Assembly (NCBI GenBank): GCA_024036415.1
Contig: JAMWET010005010.1
Coordinates: 33,501 to 97,500, forward strand
Direction: 5' to 3'
DNA from: Prochilodus magdalenae
Lineage: Eukaryota; Chordata; Actinopteri; Characiformes; Prochilodontidae
Length of the DNA stretch: 64,000 nucleotides
Both the position numbers and the translations under genes were made by a program. Shown here piece by piece: positions 1 to 13,140 of the stretch; within the stretch, counting starts at the first letter, position 1, and every line of letters begins with the position of its first letter. Below the pieces are notes generated by a model. The model was not told the DNA's origin. It did no database searches and saw only the letters and a program-made list of their open reading frames with translations.

Positions 1-3000
1 CAACACAGCTTGCAAACCGCTCTGTCCCTCCAAAGGTACGACACATCATAAACATTATTGTCCTTTTGATTTATTCTGATAAAATATCACTACTTATATA
101 AAATATAAACCTCAGAATATTCTAGCAGCCCCGGAAATGAAATAGCAGCATTTGTGAATTCATTTACATACGCTTTAAAAGCATGTATATGCATTGCTAA
201 GTTATATTCACCTAACTCTTTGGAACTAGACTGTAAATGCTACCAATGGGGTATATTATATCAGAGTAACATGAAACTGTTTAATTCAGAACCAGTGACT
301 GCAGACCCCTAAGCATAGATCTATGGTCATTGCGAAGCTTCTAGAATAAAACAGGTCCTACAATGCGGTTGGCTGGACAGTGCTTGAAGCCAATGTAGAG
401 TACGTGATTTAGGCACTTATGACTGGCACTGTCCATTATTGACCACAGCATAAAAACCCCTGGTGCTATTAATTCAATAATTTGACTCTAATTGATGAAG
501 CAAGAACCCACTTGATGGCCTGACTTATTGATGTCATTTTCAAATTTTCTATATTGCCATATGTCACTGGGATTTTACTATGGGAAGCTGGGGTTTACCT
601 TGCTTTGCATTATCCCTAATAATAATAATAAGGTGGCAAAATTTGTAATACCTGTTGACTTTGATATGGTGTGTAAACCTTAAGACAAATTGACCAATTG
701 ATATGACCCAAATTTCTAACTCAGATGGTAAAAGCATCCAATACAGGTTCCGACATTACAGGTTAAGAGCAGTTTACGAAGAGTGTAATGTTAGAAGAAT
801 CCTAGGATTACTATTGGTATATGACATTAATGTTTTTTATTTGTGTACCTGAAAAGGTGGTCAAACTACATCACGGCCCCCTTTAGAGAGTGAGTAATGT
901 TATCCACTACACTATATCAGACCATTCCTAACACTCCACTCCACTGACTAAAACTTCTGACAGCACCAGATAGAAATGCATTTGGTTCATTTAGAATACA
1001 CAACACCGCACTACTTACGGTACACTAACACACTACTTACAGTACACTAACACATTACACTTACTGAGTTACTGTACACCAACACGCTACTTACAGTACA
1101 CTAACACATTACACTTACTGAGTTACTGTACACCAACACACTACTTACAGTACACTAACACATTACACTTACTGAGTTACTGTACACCAACACACTACTT
1201 ACAGTACACTAACACATTACACTTACTGAGTTACTGCACACCAACACACTGCTTACAGCACACTAACGCATTACACTTACTGAGTTACTGTACACCAACA
1301 CGCTACTTACAGTACACTAACGCATTACACTTACTGAGTTACTGTACACCAACACACTACTTACAGTACACTAACATATTACACTTACCGAGTTACTGTA
1401 CACCAACACACTACTTACAGTACACTAACACATTACACTTACTGAGTTACTGCACACCAACACACTGCTTACAGCACACTAACGCATTACACTTACTGAG
1501 TTACTGTACACCAACACGCTACTTACAGTACACTAATGCATTACACTTACTGAGTTACTGTACACCAACACACTACTTACAGTACACTAACATATTACAC
1601 TTACCGAGTTACTGTACACCAACACACTACTTACAGTACACTAACACATTACACTTACTGAGTTACTGTACACCAACACACTACTTACAGTACACTAACA
1701 CATTACACTTACTGAGTTACTGCACACCAACACACTGCTTACAGCACACTAACGCATTACACTTACTGAGTTACTGTACACCAACACGCTACTTACAGTA
1801 CACTAACGCATTACACTTACTGAGTTACTGTACACCAACACACTACTTACAGTACACTAACATATTACACTTACCGAGTTACTGTACACCAACACTCTAC
1901 TTGCAGCACACTAACACATTACTCTTACTGAGTTACTGTACACCAACACACTACTTACAGTACACTAACACATTACACTTACTGAGCTATATATTATTAT
2001 ATCTGTTTGGCTCCTATAAAAAGCTGTAAATACACATTATGAATAATTACAATATGACTTTCTGCTGTCTGTATATTTTTCCAGTTTTTGCGATGGCACT
2101 TTACTATTTTAGTGAGTGCGAACTTAGTGAGTACAGTGACAGACTTTTCCTTGATATTTTCTATTTGTTGTTGATTATTTGGGCTAAAGCTCAATCAAGA
2201 CTAACTGATTTTGTCCTTTTCAGTTAAAGAGAGCTCCAAGAAAATGTATTGGCTACTGCTGCTACTACTGGCACCGGTTGTTATCTATGTCCTATACAGG
2301 AAATTCTATAAAAACAAAAAAGCAGGTACGTACCTTTAGACCATCTTATTACCCCTGTGATATGCTTGTACAGGATGCCTTATTAAACAACACCCAAAAC
2401 CTACCCACCATTATATTTCCAAAAGAAAATGTTCATATTGATCAACATTCTTATTTCATTCTTTCATTCAGAGTCATCCAACACTCCTGGACGCTGAAGA
2501 AGCAGCACACTATGCTAATATGGTGTTTTGTGCACAAAGAGTTCAAAACATGGTAGGATGTTACTATTCCATCTGTGCATCTGCACTACTGTAACTACTC
2601 CAGAAATGGTGTTAGCTTGCTTGTAGTCTGCAGGTGTAACTACTGCTTACCAGTGTGTAATTGTGTAAGCTTTGCACAGGTTGTGTTAGTCATTTGATGT
2701 TATATTGAGACTTACAGAGTTTTAAAACAGTAGTGTGTAAGATTTAGGGTGGATCCATTTGTAGAAGGGAATATAAAAAGCCAAACTATCTTTTTGTTAG
2801 TATATAATCACCTGTAGCTACAAATAGTGTTTCATTAGCTTAGATTCGGGTCTTTGTATCTACGTAGCAGCAGGTCATAGCAGGCCAGAGACTGCCACCA
2901 CTATGTTTCTACAGTAGCCCAGAGTAGACAAAAGTAGACACACACTGACTGTAGAGAGTAACTTTGTATTTCACATCTTTTTGTTGAAGCAGCAGCCTGA

Positions 3001-3875
3001 ATTTGGTGGTGCTATAGCACCGGTTAGAGGGGTAGAAAAATGTCTGGTTCCACCTTAAATGGTGCACTCGTTGCATTCAGCTCCTTACTTGCCAGATTCT
3101 TGTTCAAAACTTCATGTTCCACTTTAAGTGTTGGAGCATTTACCTTCTGACACTGACAGTCAGCTTCTTTTTTTGTAGCTTCTTGCTTCAGTTTTCCTGT
3201 TTCACCTTAAATAGTTCAACAGTTGCATTCTGGCACCAACACTCAGCTTTTTGTTTGTCAGCTTTCTACTTTAAATGGTTCAGTAGTTCCATTCTGGTGC
3301 TAACATCCAGCTTCTTCCTTGCCAGCTTCTTGTTCAATTTTTTTCCTGTTCCATCTTAAATAATGCAGCAGTTATTGTATTGGCCTCAGGTTCCAGAAAG
3401 TAACCACAACACCATTTAAGGTGGAACAGGAAAATGCGGAGACGAAACTAGTGAATATCCTTATCAGGAAATGCCACCAGCTTCAAATATATAGCTACAA
3501 TGTTCTAAATCAGCTAAGCTGAGTATAAATATAATCAGTCTAAACTGAATTACTATTAAAAACAATACATAGTTTGAAATTCTGAGGTTCTATGCTGTAT
3601 TTATGAGCATGCTAGGTAGAAGCACTCGACGGATACAACAATAAGCTAAATTACTGGTGCTGGCCAAGCATTTTGGGAAGTTTAAGAACAGGCTAGCTTC
3701 TGCTGTTACAAGTGAATGGCTAGACTTCTTCTTGCTGCTCCTCTAATGAGAAATGCCTAATGTGTCCAAGTTCAATCTTCTGCAGCTAATACTGACTGGA
3801 TTATCTTTCTTCTATACTGTTTTACAGAAACCTAACGGACCACAGGACACAGTGTACACGACTGTCATAACATGA
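1..3875 (+). CDS. CD2/SLAM-family-like receptor A, 3' part only (5' end outside window)
   Basis: Four exons are visible. Exon 1-35 ends a C2 Ig domain: its frame reads ...PLCPSK, matching ELCPNT at the same place in the downstream paralogs, and ends in phase 1 before gtacga. Exon 2224-2325 encodes a short stalk and membrane span (MYWLLLLLLAPVVIYVLY) followed by a basic KFYKNKK stop-transfer. Exon 2472-2552 gives a tail segment with HYANM. Exon 3828-3875 ends KPNGPQDTVYTTVIT-stop; TVYTTV is an exact ITSM (TxYxxV), the motif that binds SAP-type SH2 adaptors in the SLAM family. Problem: with the GT donor after 2325 (phase 1) the next exon hits a stop after eight codons, whereas the tyrosine frame needs phase 0. 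A GC donor after 2321 would give phase 0. So the junction is unresolved: a GC intron, an unseen exon, or a broken gene. The family call comes from the ITSM, exon order and linkage; the V domain is not visible. Confidence 0.6.
1000..1987. repeat. 54-bp minisatellite with higher-order structure, in an intron of gene A
   Basis: About 18 copies of a 54-bp unit built around CACTACTTACAGTACACTAA and CACTTACTGAGTTACTGTAC. Copies are very similar. A marked variant (TGCTTACAGCACACTAACGC) recurs near 1237, 1453 and 1723, that is at 216 bp (4 units) and 270 bp (5 units), so blocks of several units were duplicated together. Confidence 0.97.
3040..3440. repeat. Degenerate ~80-bp tandem repeat
   Basis: About four diverged copies of a unit containing TTCCACCTTAAATGGT, CAGTTGCATTCTGG and CAGCTTCTTGTT. 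The end of the block (around 3400-3435) carries CCATTTAAGGTGGAACAGG, the reverse complement of the unit, so the block can fold back. The same family occurs reversed at 61990-62470. No coding potential is seen. Confidence 0.7.
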
Positions 3876-6800
3876 TGTTTGCAAACGCCTGTTTTCTACA
3901 GTTCCATGAATCTGTTTACATTTCTGCTGTACATTTGAGCATGCTGGCATTTTTTAGCTTCACTGTTCCATGCTGAATTCAGTTTTATATGGGGATCACT
4001 TTGTTTTGTAGGACTAAATAGTGAGTTTCAGAGGAAAGATTCTCTGGATGATAAATCGGTGATAGTAAAATAGCGTAACGCATACCTTTGCCAGTCCAAG
4101 CTTGCAAACAAAATGTGGAATGAAAGTCTGAGGAGCCATGATTTTCTTTTTTTTTTTCTAATTTTAGAAATGCATGAAGCATTTAGCATTTTGCTTTTAT
4201 GCACCATTTAAACACAGCCGCAACTGTTTACATTGTCTATTCCCCTACAAATGTCCCGATGAACGCACCAGCTGAAATGGCCCGTAATTGCTTGGAAGGG
4301 AGTCTGGTTCCATTGACTTCCATTCTAATTCTATCAGGTTTATGCCCTCTCCTCTGAAGTTGCTATTTTCGAGGTATTTGTTTTATATTGGGCAAATTTG
4401 TAGTAATTGATTATTAGTTCATTATGTTTTGAAGCATAAACTAAAGAGAATCATCACTATCACCCTAAAGCTAGCTACCAGGTTAGCACAGCTTCTCACT
4501 TGGTCTTTGAGCAGCCAGATGTGTCTTGACGTCTGAACTCAACAAAGTGTGTTCCTTCACCTCATGGCAGATTAATGCAGGGTCACTATGAAGATCAAAC
4601 TAATGTACCAGTATTGAGTGTTTTAGACAGAAACTTGACTTTCTTAAGAACTTCATTCTCATTTGTATTATAGATTTTGATAATTTTTTTCAACATAGAC
4701 GCTGCATTCCTGTTTTGTCTGTACAACATTTCTAAACTTGTCAGTCTTTTAGCACTTACTTACTCGTCTTCTAACCCACCATTATTCTGGGCTATTCATG
4801 GGGTGCTGAAGTCTATCCCAATGCTCATTGGGCAGAAGACACCCTGGACAGGCCGCCAGTTCATTGCAGTTATTATAACCTAACAGTACATATTATTATT
4901 ATTATGCTTATTTGACATTGTAAAGGCTTAGTCCCAGTGATGGAACAATGGTGCCTGTTTGTTTGTGAATAAAGGAAATAAAGGAAATTGTTGACTAAGT
5001 TTCCCAAGATGTATTCTTTCATGTACAAAATGCTCTTTAATGAGCATAAAACACTTTAATAAGAGTAAATTAGAGTAAAACATGCTCAAAATATAAAATA
5101 TAAGTGACAGTATTACATTATTTTTAACATTATTTTTAAAAATTTTTATACATATGTTTTATTTATTTGGTGTTCAGAAAGTTCAGAGACCTAGAGAGAC
5201 CAGAAGCAGGAATTGCTGTGTAGATGATAGTACTGTTCTCAGCATTCCTCACCATGACCACTAGAGAGCCTCCTCCCCAGAGTTCTGATTGGTTGTCACA
5301 CCTGTTGTTCATTCACTCCTCATTAGTTTCTCCATATGAACTCTCCTGTTTGGTCTCCAGTTTGCAAAGCATTGCCAATCTACTACTGCTGCATACTGAG
5401 TCTTTGTTTAGTGATGGTCAAGCAAAGCAGTGAAGATTTACTTTAAAGTGTTGAAGAAAAGCACCTGATAGTTAAAAGCACGACAAAGCAATACATACAT
5501 CTTCTAGTCATATCACAGCATTCCCTTTCTATCTAAAGCAGTACAGGCTTACAGTAAAGCATGTTACGTCAGCTGTGAGGCTCAAAACTTGAGGTTTACA
5601 TCTAGTAATAGTATAGAACATATATACCTTTTACTCCTCACTTTTGCATATTCTGTATTAGCCAATATGTGGGCTGTATGATATCTACAGTAATTCAAAA
5701 TAAAAATACTTAGTATTTGCTTGAAACCATAAAAAACCTACACTGGTTTGGTTGATCCGAATCAGTTTCCAAGGAAGACTGATAATGGTGTTCAAAATGA
5801 AGATTTGGATGCCATTGATCATGGGTGTTTTTGGCTACACCCAGACTCCAGGCACATCAGATCTTTTGAGATGACTGATCGTGCTGTTCTTTTAGAACAG
5901 ATTTGTGTGTTCGGCACTGATGTACAGTAACTCAGTAGGTGTAGTGTGTAGCTTTATCGTATATCTTTACTGGAGTGTTTCCATTCTGGGGTTCTTTGTT
6001 CTTTAACTCCACTACATTAACAATAGTCTAAAATCTAATATTGTACCACATCACGTCCAATCTGTCCTTCTTTTTGGCTCATGTGGGCATAAAAACGTAA
6101 ATGTTCAAAAAAAAAAAAAAAAAAGAAGTGTAAAGTGAGCCCACCAATCAGGGTACAGCAGTTTCTTTGATTTGAGCAATGTTTGGGCCTGTTGGACAGA
6201 GCTTGGTTCTAGCTTGGTTCTAGGTGATAGAACCTCATTTTTCTCACTGGTTGTGTCTTATTAGCTCGTTTGTTGCTGGTCAGCAGATAAAGTTACAGTA
6301 CGAAACAAAATTTGGGTGATTTTAGTTCAAAAGTTCATAACCAATTTCAAAATACCTCTGGCTTATCCAAGTGTTGTTTTGCATACTTCAGCAGTGGATT
6401 TTGGCGATGAGATCACAGTTAAGGTTCCCTTCCAATGCTCAGTGGGCCAGCACTTCACCATTCCCATGCTAGCCATCTTTAGGTTGGTCTTTGGCAGCGA
6501 TATGGGGGCTTTGTGTTGCATTATTCCATATGCATCACCCTATTGTTTCGGTGGTCTATGGTGACGTCATTCTCCATCAAAGTAGCACTGCTTTTTAGGA
6601 ATAATAGACTCCAAACGCAGTGTTTGTCTACTGCTTCAAATAAGCCTAGATTAGAATGTGTGATAAATGCCTATAAATATAACTAAAATAATATGTGTGA
6701 TGTAAATCACTGCTGTCTGAAACAAACCTCATATATTCAAAATGATAGCTACTCTTTTTTTCACTGGCTGTGTCTTATTAACTTGTTTATTGTTGCTTAA

Positions 6801-7985
6801 GTTACAGCACAAAACTTAATTTGGGTGATCTCAGTCTCAGTTTTTGTTTAGACCGCGTAACCAATTTTCAAAATACCTCTGGCTTATCCAAGTGTTGTTT
6901 TGCATACTTCAGAAGTTGATTTTGGCGATGAGATCACAGTTAAGGTTCCCCTCCAATGCTCAGTGGGCCAGCGCTTCACCATTCCCATGCTAGCCATCTT
7001 TAGGTCATTCTTTGGCAGCGATATGGGGGCTTTGTTTTGCATACCCCGAACATTTTACAGGAGATTTTTCTTAGTCTTCCAGGTCGTGTCTTGTCTTTTC
7101 CAAAACTTCCTTTTCCATGACATTTTGACAGTGAAGATTAGAAGCAGGAAGTGTTTAGATATCTTCCCTTGCTTCAACTTTTAAGAATGATTTATCTTAA
7201 TTTTAACAATATGGTTAACAATAACCGTTATTAATATTGACTGCATAGTGATGTGTATTTATTTGTCGGGTTTTTTAAACCATCACAAAAACATTTCTTC
7301 ATCCCATAACACGACTGAATTAATTAATAATTTAATTGCTATGCATACTGTATATAAATGACCGGGAAAAAAAAAAGTTTTGACCAAAACTAAAAAAATG
7401 ACCAAAAAAAGACATCTGAGAATTTATTTCAACAGCAGCAAATTACTGAACACTGAATCAACACTGCAGGATTATTAAAATTTGCTTCAGGTGTTTTAAT
7501 AAAATCAGCACTGACATCAAACAAACAGCTGTTCAAACATCAGTGAGTGGCAAAATACCACAAGCAGGATTAATGCAAATGTAACATCAGAGATTGATTC
7601 AGTGGTGCTGACCAACATCAACTCTGTATTGTTTTATATGTATGATCTTTCCTGCTCATGTTAATGTGTGTGTGTATATATATATATATGAATGTATCCA
7701 TGTCTTTATTATGTTGCTTTTCATCACATGATAATCAGATAAAAATAAATGTGTATCTTGAGCACCATCTGGTGGATTTATAACGCAGTGCATGTTGATG
7801 ATCTATTAGTCTAACAGTGGTCCTAAAACCCCAGAGAACTTAAATCAGTTATTTTAATAATACAGTTAATACTGTTTCTCTTAACCCACAATATACATCC
7901 ACAAATGAGGTCTTGTGAATATCTTTCCATAGTCTAATAAACATTTGCCATATTTTTTCCTCATCATATAAACTGGGTATGTTTT

Positions 7986-8028
<43 letters not shown>

Positions 8029-8130
8029 TTATTATTTCCTTTTAATTAATAATGCAAGTGGATTACATTTAGGTGTATCTTCTTCTGAATGAAGAAGTTA
8101 CTTTATGGTACTCAATGACTGTTTTGACTG
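3876..8130. other. Intergenic region between genes A and B
   Basis: No gene is recognised; short open frames here have no family features. An AATAAA lies at 4968-4973, about 1.1 kb past the stop of A. The stretch 5180-5440 has the composition of a solo-LTR remnant (low confidence). An A tract lies at about 6108-6124, a duplicated segment at 6240-7060, a TG/TA microsatellite at about 7664-7690, and a TTTA array at about 7986-8034. Confidence 0.6.
6240..7060. repeat. Direct duplication, two ~300-bp copies
   Basis: 6240-6535 and 6760-7040 are two copies in the same orientation, about 540 bp apart. Both contain GGCTTATCCAAGTGTTGTTT, GGCGATGAGATCACAGTTAA and CATTCCCATGCTAGCCATCT. Both give similar short open frames, but those frames lack a recognisable domain, so this is more likely a duplicated repeat than a gene. 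Confidence 0.8.
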
Positions 8131-8275
8131 GGAATGAAATAAATAAGAGGTGGCTTTCATGTTTGTGGTTTGAGCACTCTAGCCACAGTTCCGCCAGTCA
8201 GCAGCCCCCCCAGTCTCACACATTAAAACGGAAGTGGTGAGTTTCAGTTTAAACTGACGCCTCAGTGTATCACCT
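8131..8275 (+). promoter_or_regulatory. Conserved promoter cassette of gene B (ETS-like and IRF-like sites)
   Basis: The same block lies upstream of genes C and D (13141-13300, 18121-18285) at 460-560 bp before each start codon. Shared pieces are CACTCTAGCCACAGTTCC, TCAGCAGCC, and AACGGAAGTG (8227-8236), an ETS-type site, followed by GAGTTTCAGTTTAAACTG. On the reverse strand the latter reads TAAACTGAAACT, one base from a classical ISRE core. A second conserved block (8667-8810, with GCAATGCATCATG) lies between it and the start codon. The transcription start is not known; part of this may be 5' UTR. Confidence 0.6.
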
Positions 8276-8820
8276 CTATGAAAATCATGTTCTTTTGACA
8301 CACGTGAAGAGATTTTCTTTTCTGATCCATTTTACAGTGGAAGATTTGGTTGCTATAGACAATAACTATGAAGCAGCTGTAACAGTTGCAGCCATTCATG
8401 GTAGTGTTTTCAGTGCTTGGTGTATAAATACAATGTACACCATGTTAGATTAAAACTTTTCAAACATGTGTAATTTTTTCCTGTTGTGTTTTATATTATG
8501 TATATGCTATTAGATCATTAGATTTGTTGTGAAATTTTGTAAAATAAAAAGAATAAATAAATGTCAAAATATTAATTGAATAGTCACAAACTATACATTT
8601 TAATACTGGACATTAATTTAATTTGTAATCCTTCATTATAACCTGGAATTACACTTTAATAAAACACTATGCAATGCATCATGAGCATGAGATGCCGAAG
8701 CCCTGCCTGGTCAAGCACATGCCCACCAGCTCTGTTCTTCTCTTTGAAGCTGAGCAGAAGATTCACAATAGAGTCAAGGAGTTATGTAATGTAGCTTATT
8801 AATTAGAATGGAATATGAAA

Positions 8821-11800
8821 ATGTTCATATCGTTCAAAATACCACAAGTTCTTCTCTACCTGCTCTGCTGTAAGTCTGCTTTAATGAAATTATTATCCAG
8901 AGAAATGAATAGCTCTGATAGTACAGTTGTAATAGCTCTGTACAGTTCGGCATTCGGTTCAGTTTGAACAACATTAGAAGTTGTCTATACTCCGGCTGCT
9001 CTGTCCTGTAAGTGTTTATATATGAATGTGTTTATACAGTAGAGTAGACGTGACAGTAGGTGTATCTGTGTTAGATGATGACCTACCATTGTGAAACACA
9101 GTCATATTAATGATGGATATGTATATAAAATGTGCTGAATGTAGCTTGATTATTTAAGAATAGTGAGATCAGTGAGGTTGTTTAGGATGATGGAGGGATG
9201 AAAGAAATAGGATCAGGATCAGGTAGATGATTGAAATGTAGTCGCTGGTTCAGTAGTTCAGTCTTTATAGCAGGTTTGCCGGATTTAGTTTACCAGTTAG
9301 CTTTGTTACAGTGTCTGTATCTTCTGAGAGGAATTCAGAAATTTCAGGAATTTCAGGCTGCTCTGCTAAGCAATATATGCAATATTATATCCAAGGTGCC
9401 AAATATTATGCAAAGCAAAAAGTGCAACACTGTAGTACAGCACTGAACAACTGATACAAATATTTCTCATTTTGAGACTGAAGTTGAATTACTGTAACAT
9501 TTTTAACATTTTTTGTAGAATGACTGCTCTATGTTTTACTAAAAGCAGTTTTGTATAGTAAAAATATTAATATACTAATGTGTGTAAATATATATATATA
9601 GTCTTATTTCACTCGCAGATAATTTCACTCATTTTGATAATGAAGGTAATTTCCTTATTTCAGAAAATAACATTTAAAAGATCTCCTAAACACTTTTCCT
9701 AAATAAAATGACTTGCACAAGTAAAAAGTTTTTTTTTTCCAATTCAAGATGTTTTCATTTACTAAGTTATTAGCTGGTATATAATTTAAAGGTAATACTG
9801 CAATGAATAATGCAATGTTCCAAATGCAAGAACTAAAATGTATTATATTTCTATTTTTTTGAAAAGTGTTCCACAGAGTGAATATAACACATTCCAGTTA
9901 TGAGTATGTGTACATTTCTAAATCATACATTTTGGATTTTTAGTATTCAGGGTTCTGTGTAATGCAATTTTGCAATACAGCCTGCAGTGCAATATATCAG
10001 TGTGGTACAGAGGGCTGTTTTTACCGGTGTGGATTAAAATGAGCTAATCAGTTAAATCAGCTAAAACTGAAATAGAGTATTGTTTGTATGTGAGTGTATC
10101 TGGACTAATATGATCTACTCACATTGTGTCAGGTCTGCTGTGTGTAGCTGGAGAAGAGGTTATCAGACTGCAGGAGCTGGAGGGAAACACTGTAACCATC
10201 CATACTGGAAGAACTGGAGTCCAGAGTGATGCTCTCATACTGTGGTTCTATAGATCTGAGAATGTAGATATAAAGATAGTGAACAGCCAGAGCATTACAA
10301 ACTATAACAGAGACAGATTCAGAGACAGACTGCAGCTGGACAGAACCAGTGGATCTTTAACCATCAGAAACACCAGCAGAGAAGATTCTGGAGTTTATAA
10401 ACTACAGATCATTACTGAAGGTCTCTCAGTCTGGAGTTTCAGTGTTGATGTTTATGGTGAGTAAATATTATATTTTCAAATTGATAGTTAATGTAGAATT
10501 GGATACAGTATGAATAAGAACTGGACTCATAGACTCCTAGATCATAGACACTCCAGCTTCAGATAGAAAGCCTGAATGATGTACTTGAGTTAAGTTACCT
10601 CACTGTATCTCCTCACTTATTGGAGAGCCATTTGAGGATACAATAGAAATGGCAAGATGAGCAGGTAAGCATCTACACATCAAAATGTGATGCAAAGTAA
10701 AACAGAGTGTACAAAATTTGATATATTTTCTGCATTTTTGTGATTTTATTCAGAGTCATGTTTATATTTTCGGTGGTTTTATTAAAATCAGTAGTGCCAT
10801 GTAACCAAAAGACCATAATATAGACCACAGATAAAAATTTAAACTTGCAGTTTCTATACACTGATAAGGCTATTATGTGTGTGTTCTGTTTGTAACTATG
10901 AAATGAAATGTCAACATGTCTACCAACACTTTATGATTTAAATAATCTTAGAATGATTAGAAGCAGATATAAACTGTACATCAAATAACAACTACAGCTT
11001 AAGACCAGACACTGAATCCTCTCCACATCAGCCAAACAGACCAACCAAACTCAACACAGTAATCTGTTGTGTTTGTAGTGTTAGTAGATAGTAGTATTGT
11101 TGTATATAGGTGTTGGTGGTGGTTGTAGTGCTCTGCATATCTATTTTAATGACACATCTCATTATTTTATTAATGTTTTTACAGCTCCAGCATCAAAGCC
11201 CATCATAAGAAACCAGGCCGGGAGGCGCTCAGTGAGTCACAGAGAGTCGTGTTCTCCTCTGTGCTCTGTGGAAAATGGGAAGGATGTGAATTTGTCCTGG
11301 TATGAAGGAGAAAGGAGAATCTCCAGCATCGCTAGCACAGATTCCAGTGAACGTCTTTATCTCCCTCTGAATATAACCCACCTGAACTGTCCTACCTACA
11401 CCTGTGTAGCTGCTAATCCTGTTAGCAATCAAACAGCCCAGCTCAGCATTACTGAACTCTGTCCTAACACAGGTAGTTAATGTTGTTTGTTTATTCAAAT
11501 GTGAATAATGTGATCCGTATTGGTTACAAAAAGAAACTAAGACGTTTCTCAGCTGATAATTACAGATGTTTAACACGGAAGTGTTTATAAAGTAAGTTAA
11601 TATAAACGTATAAATACTGTTTTAACAGACTCGTGTCAGAAAGTTCAGAGCGATCTCTTCAGTGTGACTCTGGTGGCTGTTCTGGTACCTGCTGGACTGA
11701 TTGTGGCTCTGTTGGTGTGGTTCTGGAGAAAGACGCCGAATCAACAAGGCAAGAGACACCTCCTCTATATTACCCACATCAACTCTCTGTTATTATCATA

Positions 11801-12485
11801 TATAATTTTTATATGTGGCGTAGTTTGTACATTTCCTGCACTTCTACTGAATATTATTCTGTCTGTCTGTGTGTAGTTTATCAGTACGCTGAGCTGAATT
11901 ACACTAAAGTGAAAAGCACATCTCAGTATTCAGAGGAAGCTCATACGGTAAGTTTAATAGACTCTACAGATTTAATAAGTCGACCTCTATGAAGTAACTG
12001 TGCTTATGAGTAAAATGCTTTAGCAGAATTATTGTATGCTGATAAAACACTGGCTGTGTCTGTACGTGTGGGGGATGGGAGCCTTTTCAGATATGATCTA
12101 AGCATTTAGTTCTAGCTAAACAGCCACAGAGGCAGCATGGGAGCCCTAGTCTGGGTGGTTTGATGAGGCTATGGAGAAACTCCAGTGATCCGCACAGTAC
12201 CCTGACCTTAACACCTTTGAGATTAATTAATGTTAATTGTGAGCCAGGCCAGAGTGGAGGCTGTTATACTAGTGGTATTGAAGTAATGCAGTCGTTACCA
12301 TAACAGTAGATTTAGATACTCAAGGTTTTCACCCAGAAGCCATATTTATTTATGTCTTATTACTGTTATAATTATTTTGTCATGAGTTTCTGACCAGATT
12401 ATACTGCTGTGTTTTACAGATAAACAGTGTGGGAGTGACAGAAGACCAGTGTACCTCTGCAGTGTACTCAGCTATAAGGATGTAA
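8821..12485 (+). CDS. CD2/SLAM-family-like Ig receptor B with ITIM-like tail
   Basis: Six exons: 8821-8869 signal peptide (MFISFKIPQVLLYLLC); 10133-10456 V-like Ig domain; 11185-11472 C2 Ig domain; 11629-11748 stalk and membrane span; 11877-11947 tail; 12420-12485 terminal. Joined length is 918 nt, 305 residues, phases 1-1-1-1-0. The V domain has LWFY and DSGVYKL but no B/F-strand cysteines, as is normal for CD2/SLAM proteins. The C2 domain has cysteines in ESC, PLC, YTC and ELC plus the family signature NPVSN, and sequons NLS, NIT and NQT. The tail has AELNYTKV, an ITIM (LxYxxV), and AVYSAI, which has Ala at -2 and is a weak ITIM. The membrane exon ends at a GC donor (AAG|GCAAGA, 11749). Expected at the leukocyte surface, signalling through SH2 proteins; ligand unknown. 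The start is the first ATG that gives a signal peptide and is matched in paralogs. Confidence 0.87.
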
Positions 12486-12690
12486 CTCTGTAATTCACCA
12501 TCATTGTAAATGCTTGCACAGGCTGAATGATTGTTGATTGCTTCATTCAGTAATCTGTAACAGGACCCTGTTGTTTAGAACATGTGCTGAATGCTGTCAT
12601 TATATTTTTATGGATTTATAATCTTGTTTTTTAGAGATTATAAAACGGATAAAGATTATCAGTGTAGAGTTCTGTGATCCTGTGAATGAC

Positions 12691-12696
12691 AATAAA
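12691..12696 (+). promoter_or_regulatory. Polyadenylation signal of gene B
   Basis: AATAAA 206 bp after the stop codon, preceded by TGTAGAGTTCTGTGATCCTG. The same downstream sequence follows gene D near 22040, but there the AATAAA is not kept. Confidence 0.6.
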
Positions 12697-13140
12697 TGTG
12701 AATACATATTTGACTTGTGTGTTTAATGATCTGGTGATCTGCTGTTACTGATGTAGGCTCTGTCTGAGCTGAAACAGTAGAAACACCTGAAAAAGAAAAA
12801 TGTGGTATGTGTCTCTGACTGCATGTCTTAGCTGCAGTGAACCTGAACAGTGTTCTTAATGGGAGTAAACACACGGTGCACCTACTACTATAATTGAACC
12901 TGCACAACACTAAGTCAACTAAAGGCAGCACTAAGTAACTGGTGGTCTTCTCATATGCAGAGCAACAGGGGCAGCCACTATCACATGTTCACAGTTAGAG
13001 GAACTATATTCTCAATAATATAAATCTATTTACAATATAGCTGTAATACTTTAGTAGTCCATTCTGTGTAGTACTAGAGAGTGCACCTACTGGTTGACTG
13101 ACTGGGATTACAGACTGGATAACTTATTGCTACTTAATGG

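Noticed and set aside
1000..1987. CRISPR-like array
   Set aside because: The repeats are contiguous 54-bp units without unique spacers, in a vertebrate intron.
11229..11576. 115-codon - strand frame (and similar ones opposite the C2 exons of C, D and F)
   Set aside because: Antisense shadows of the conserved C2 exons; the + strand frame has the Ig-domain features and splice sites.
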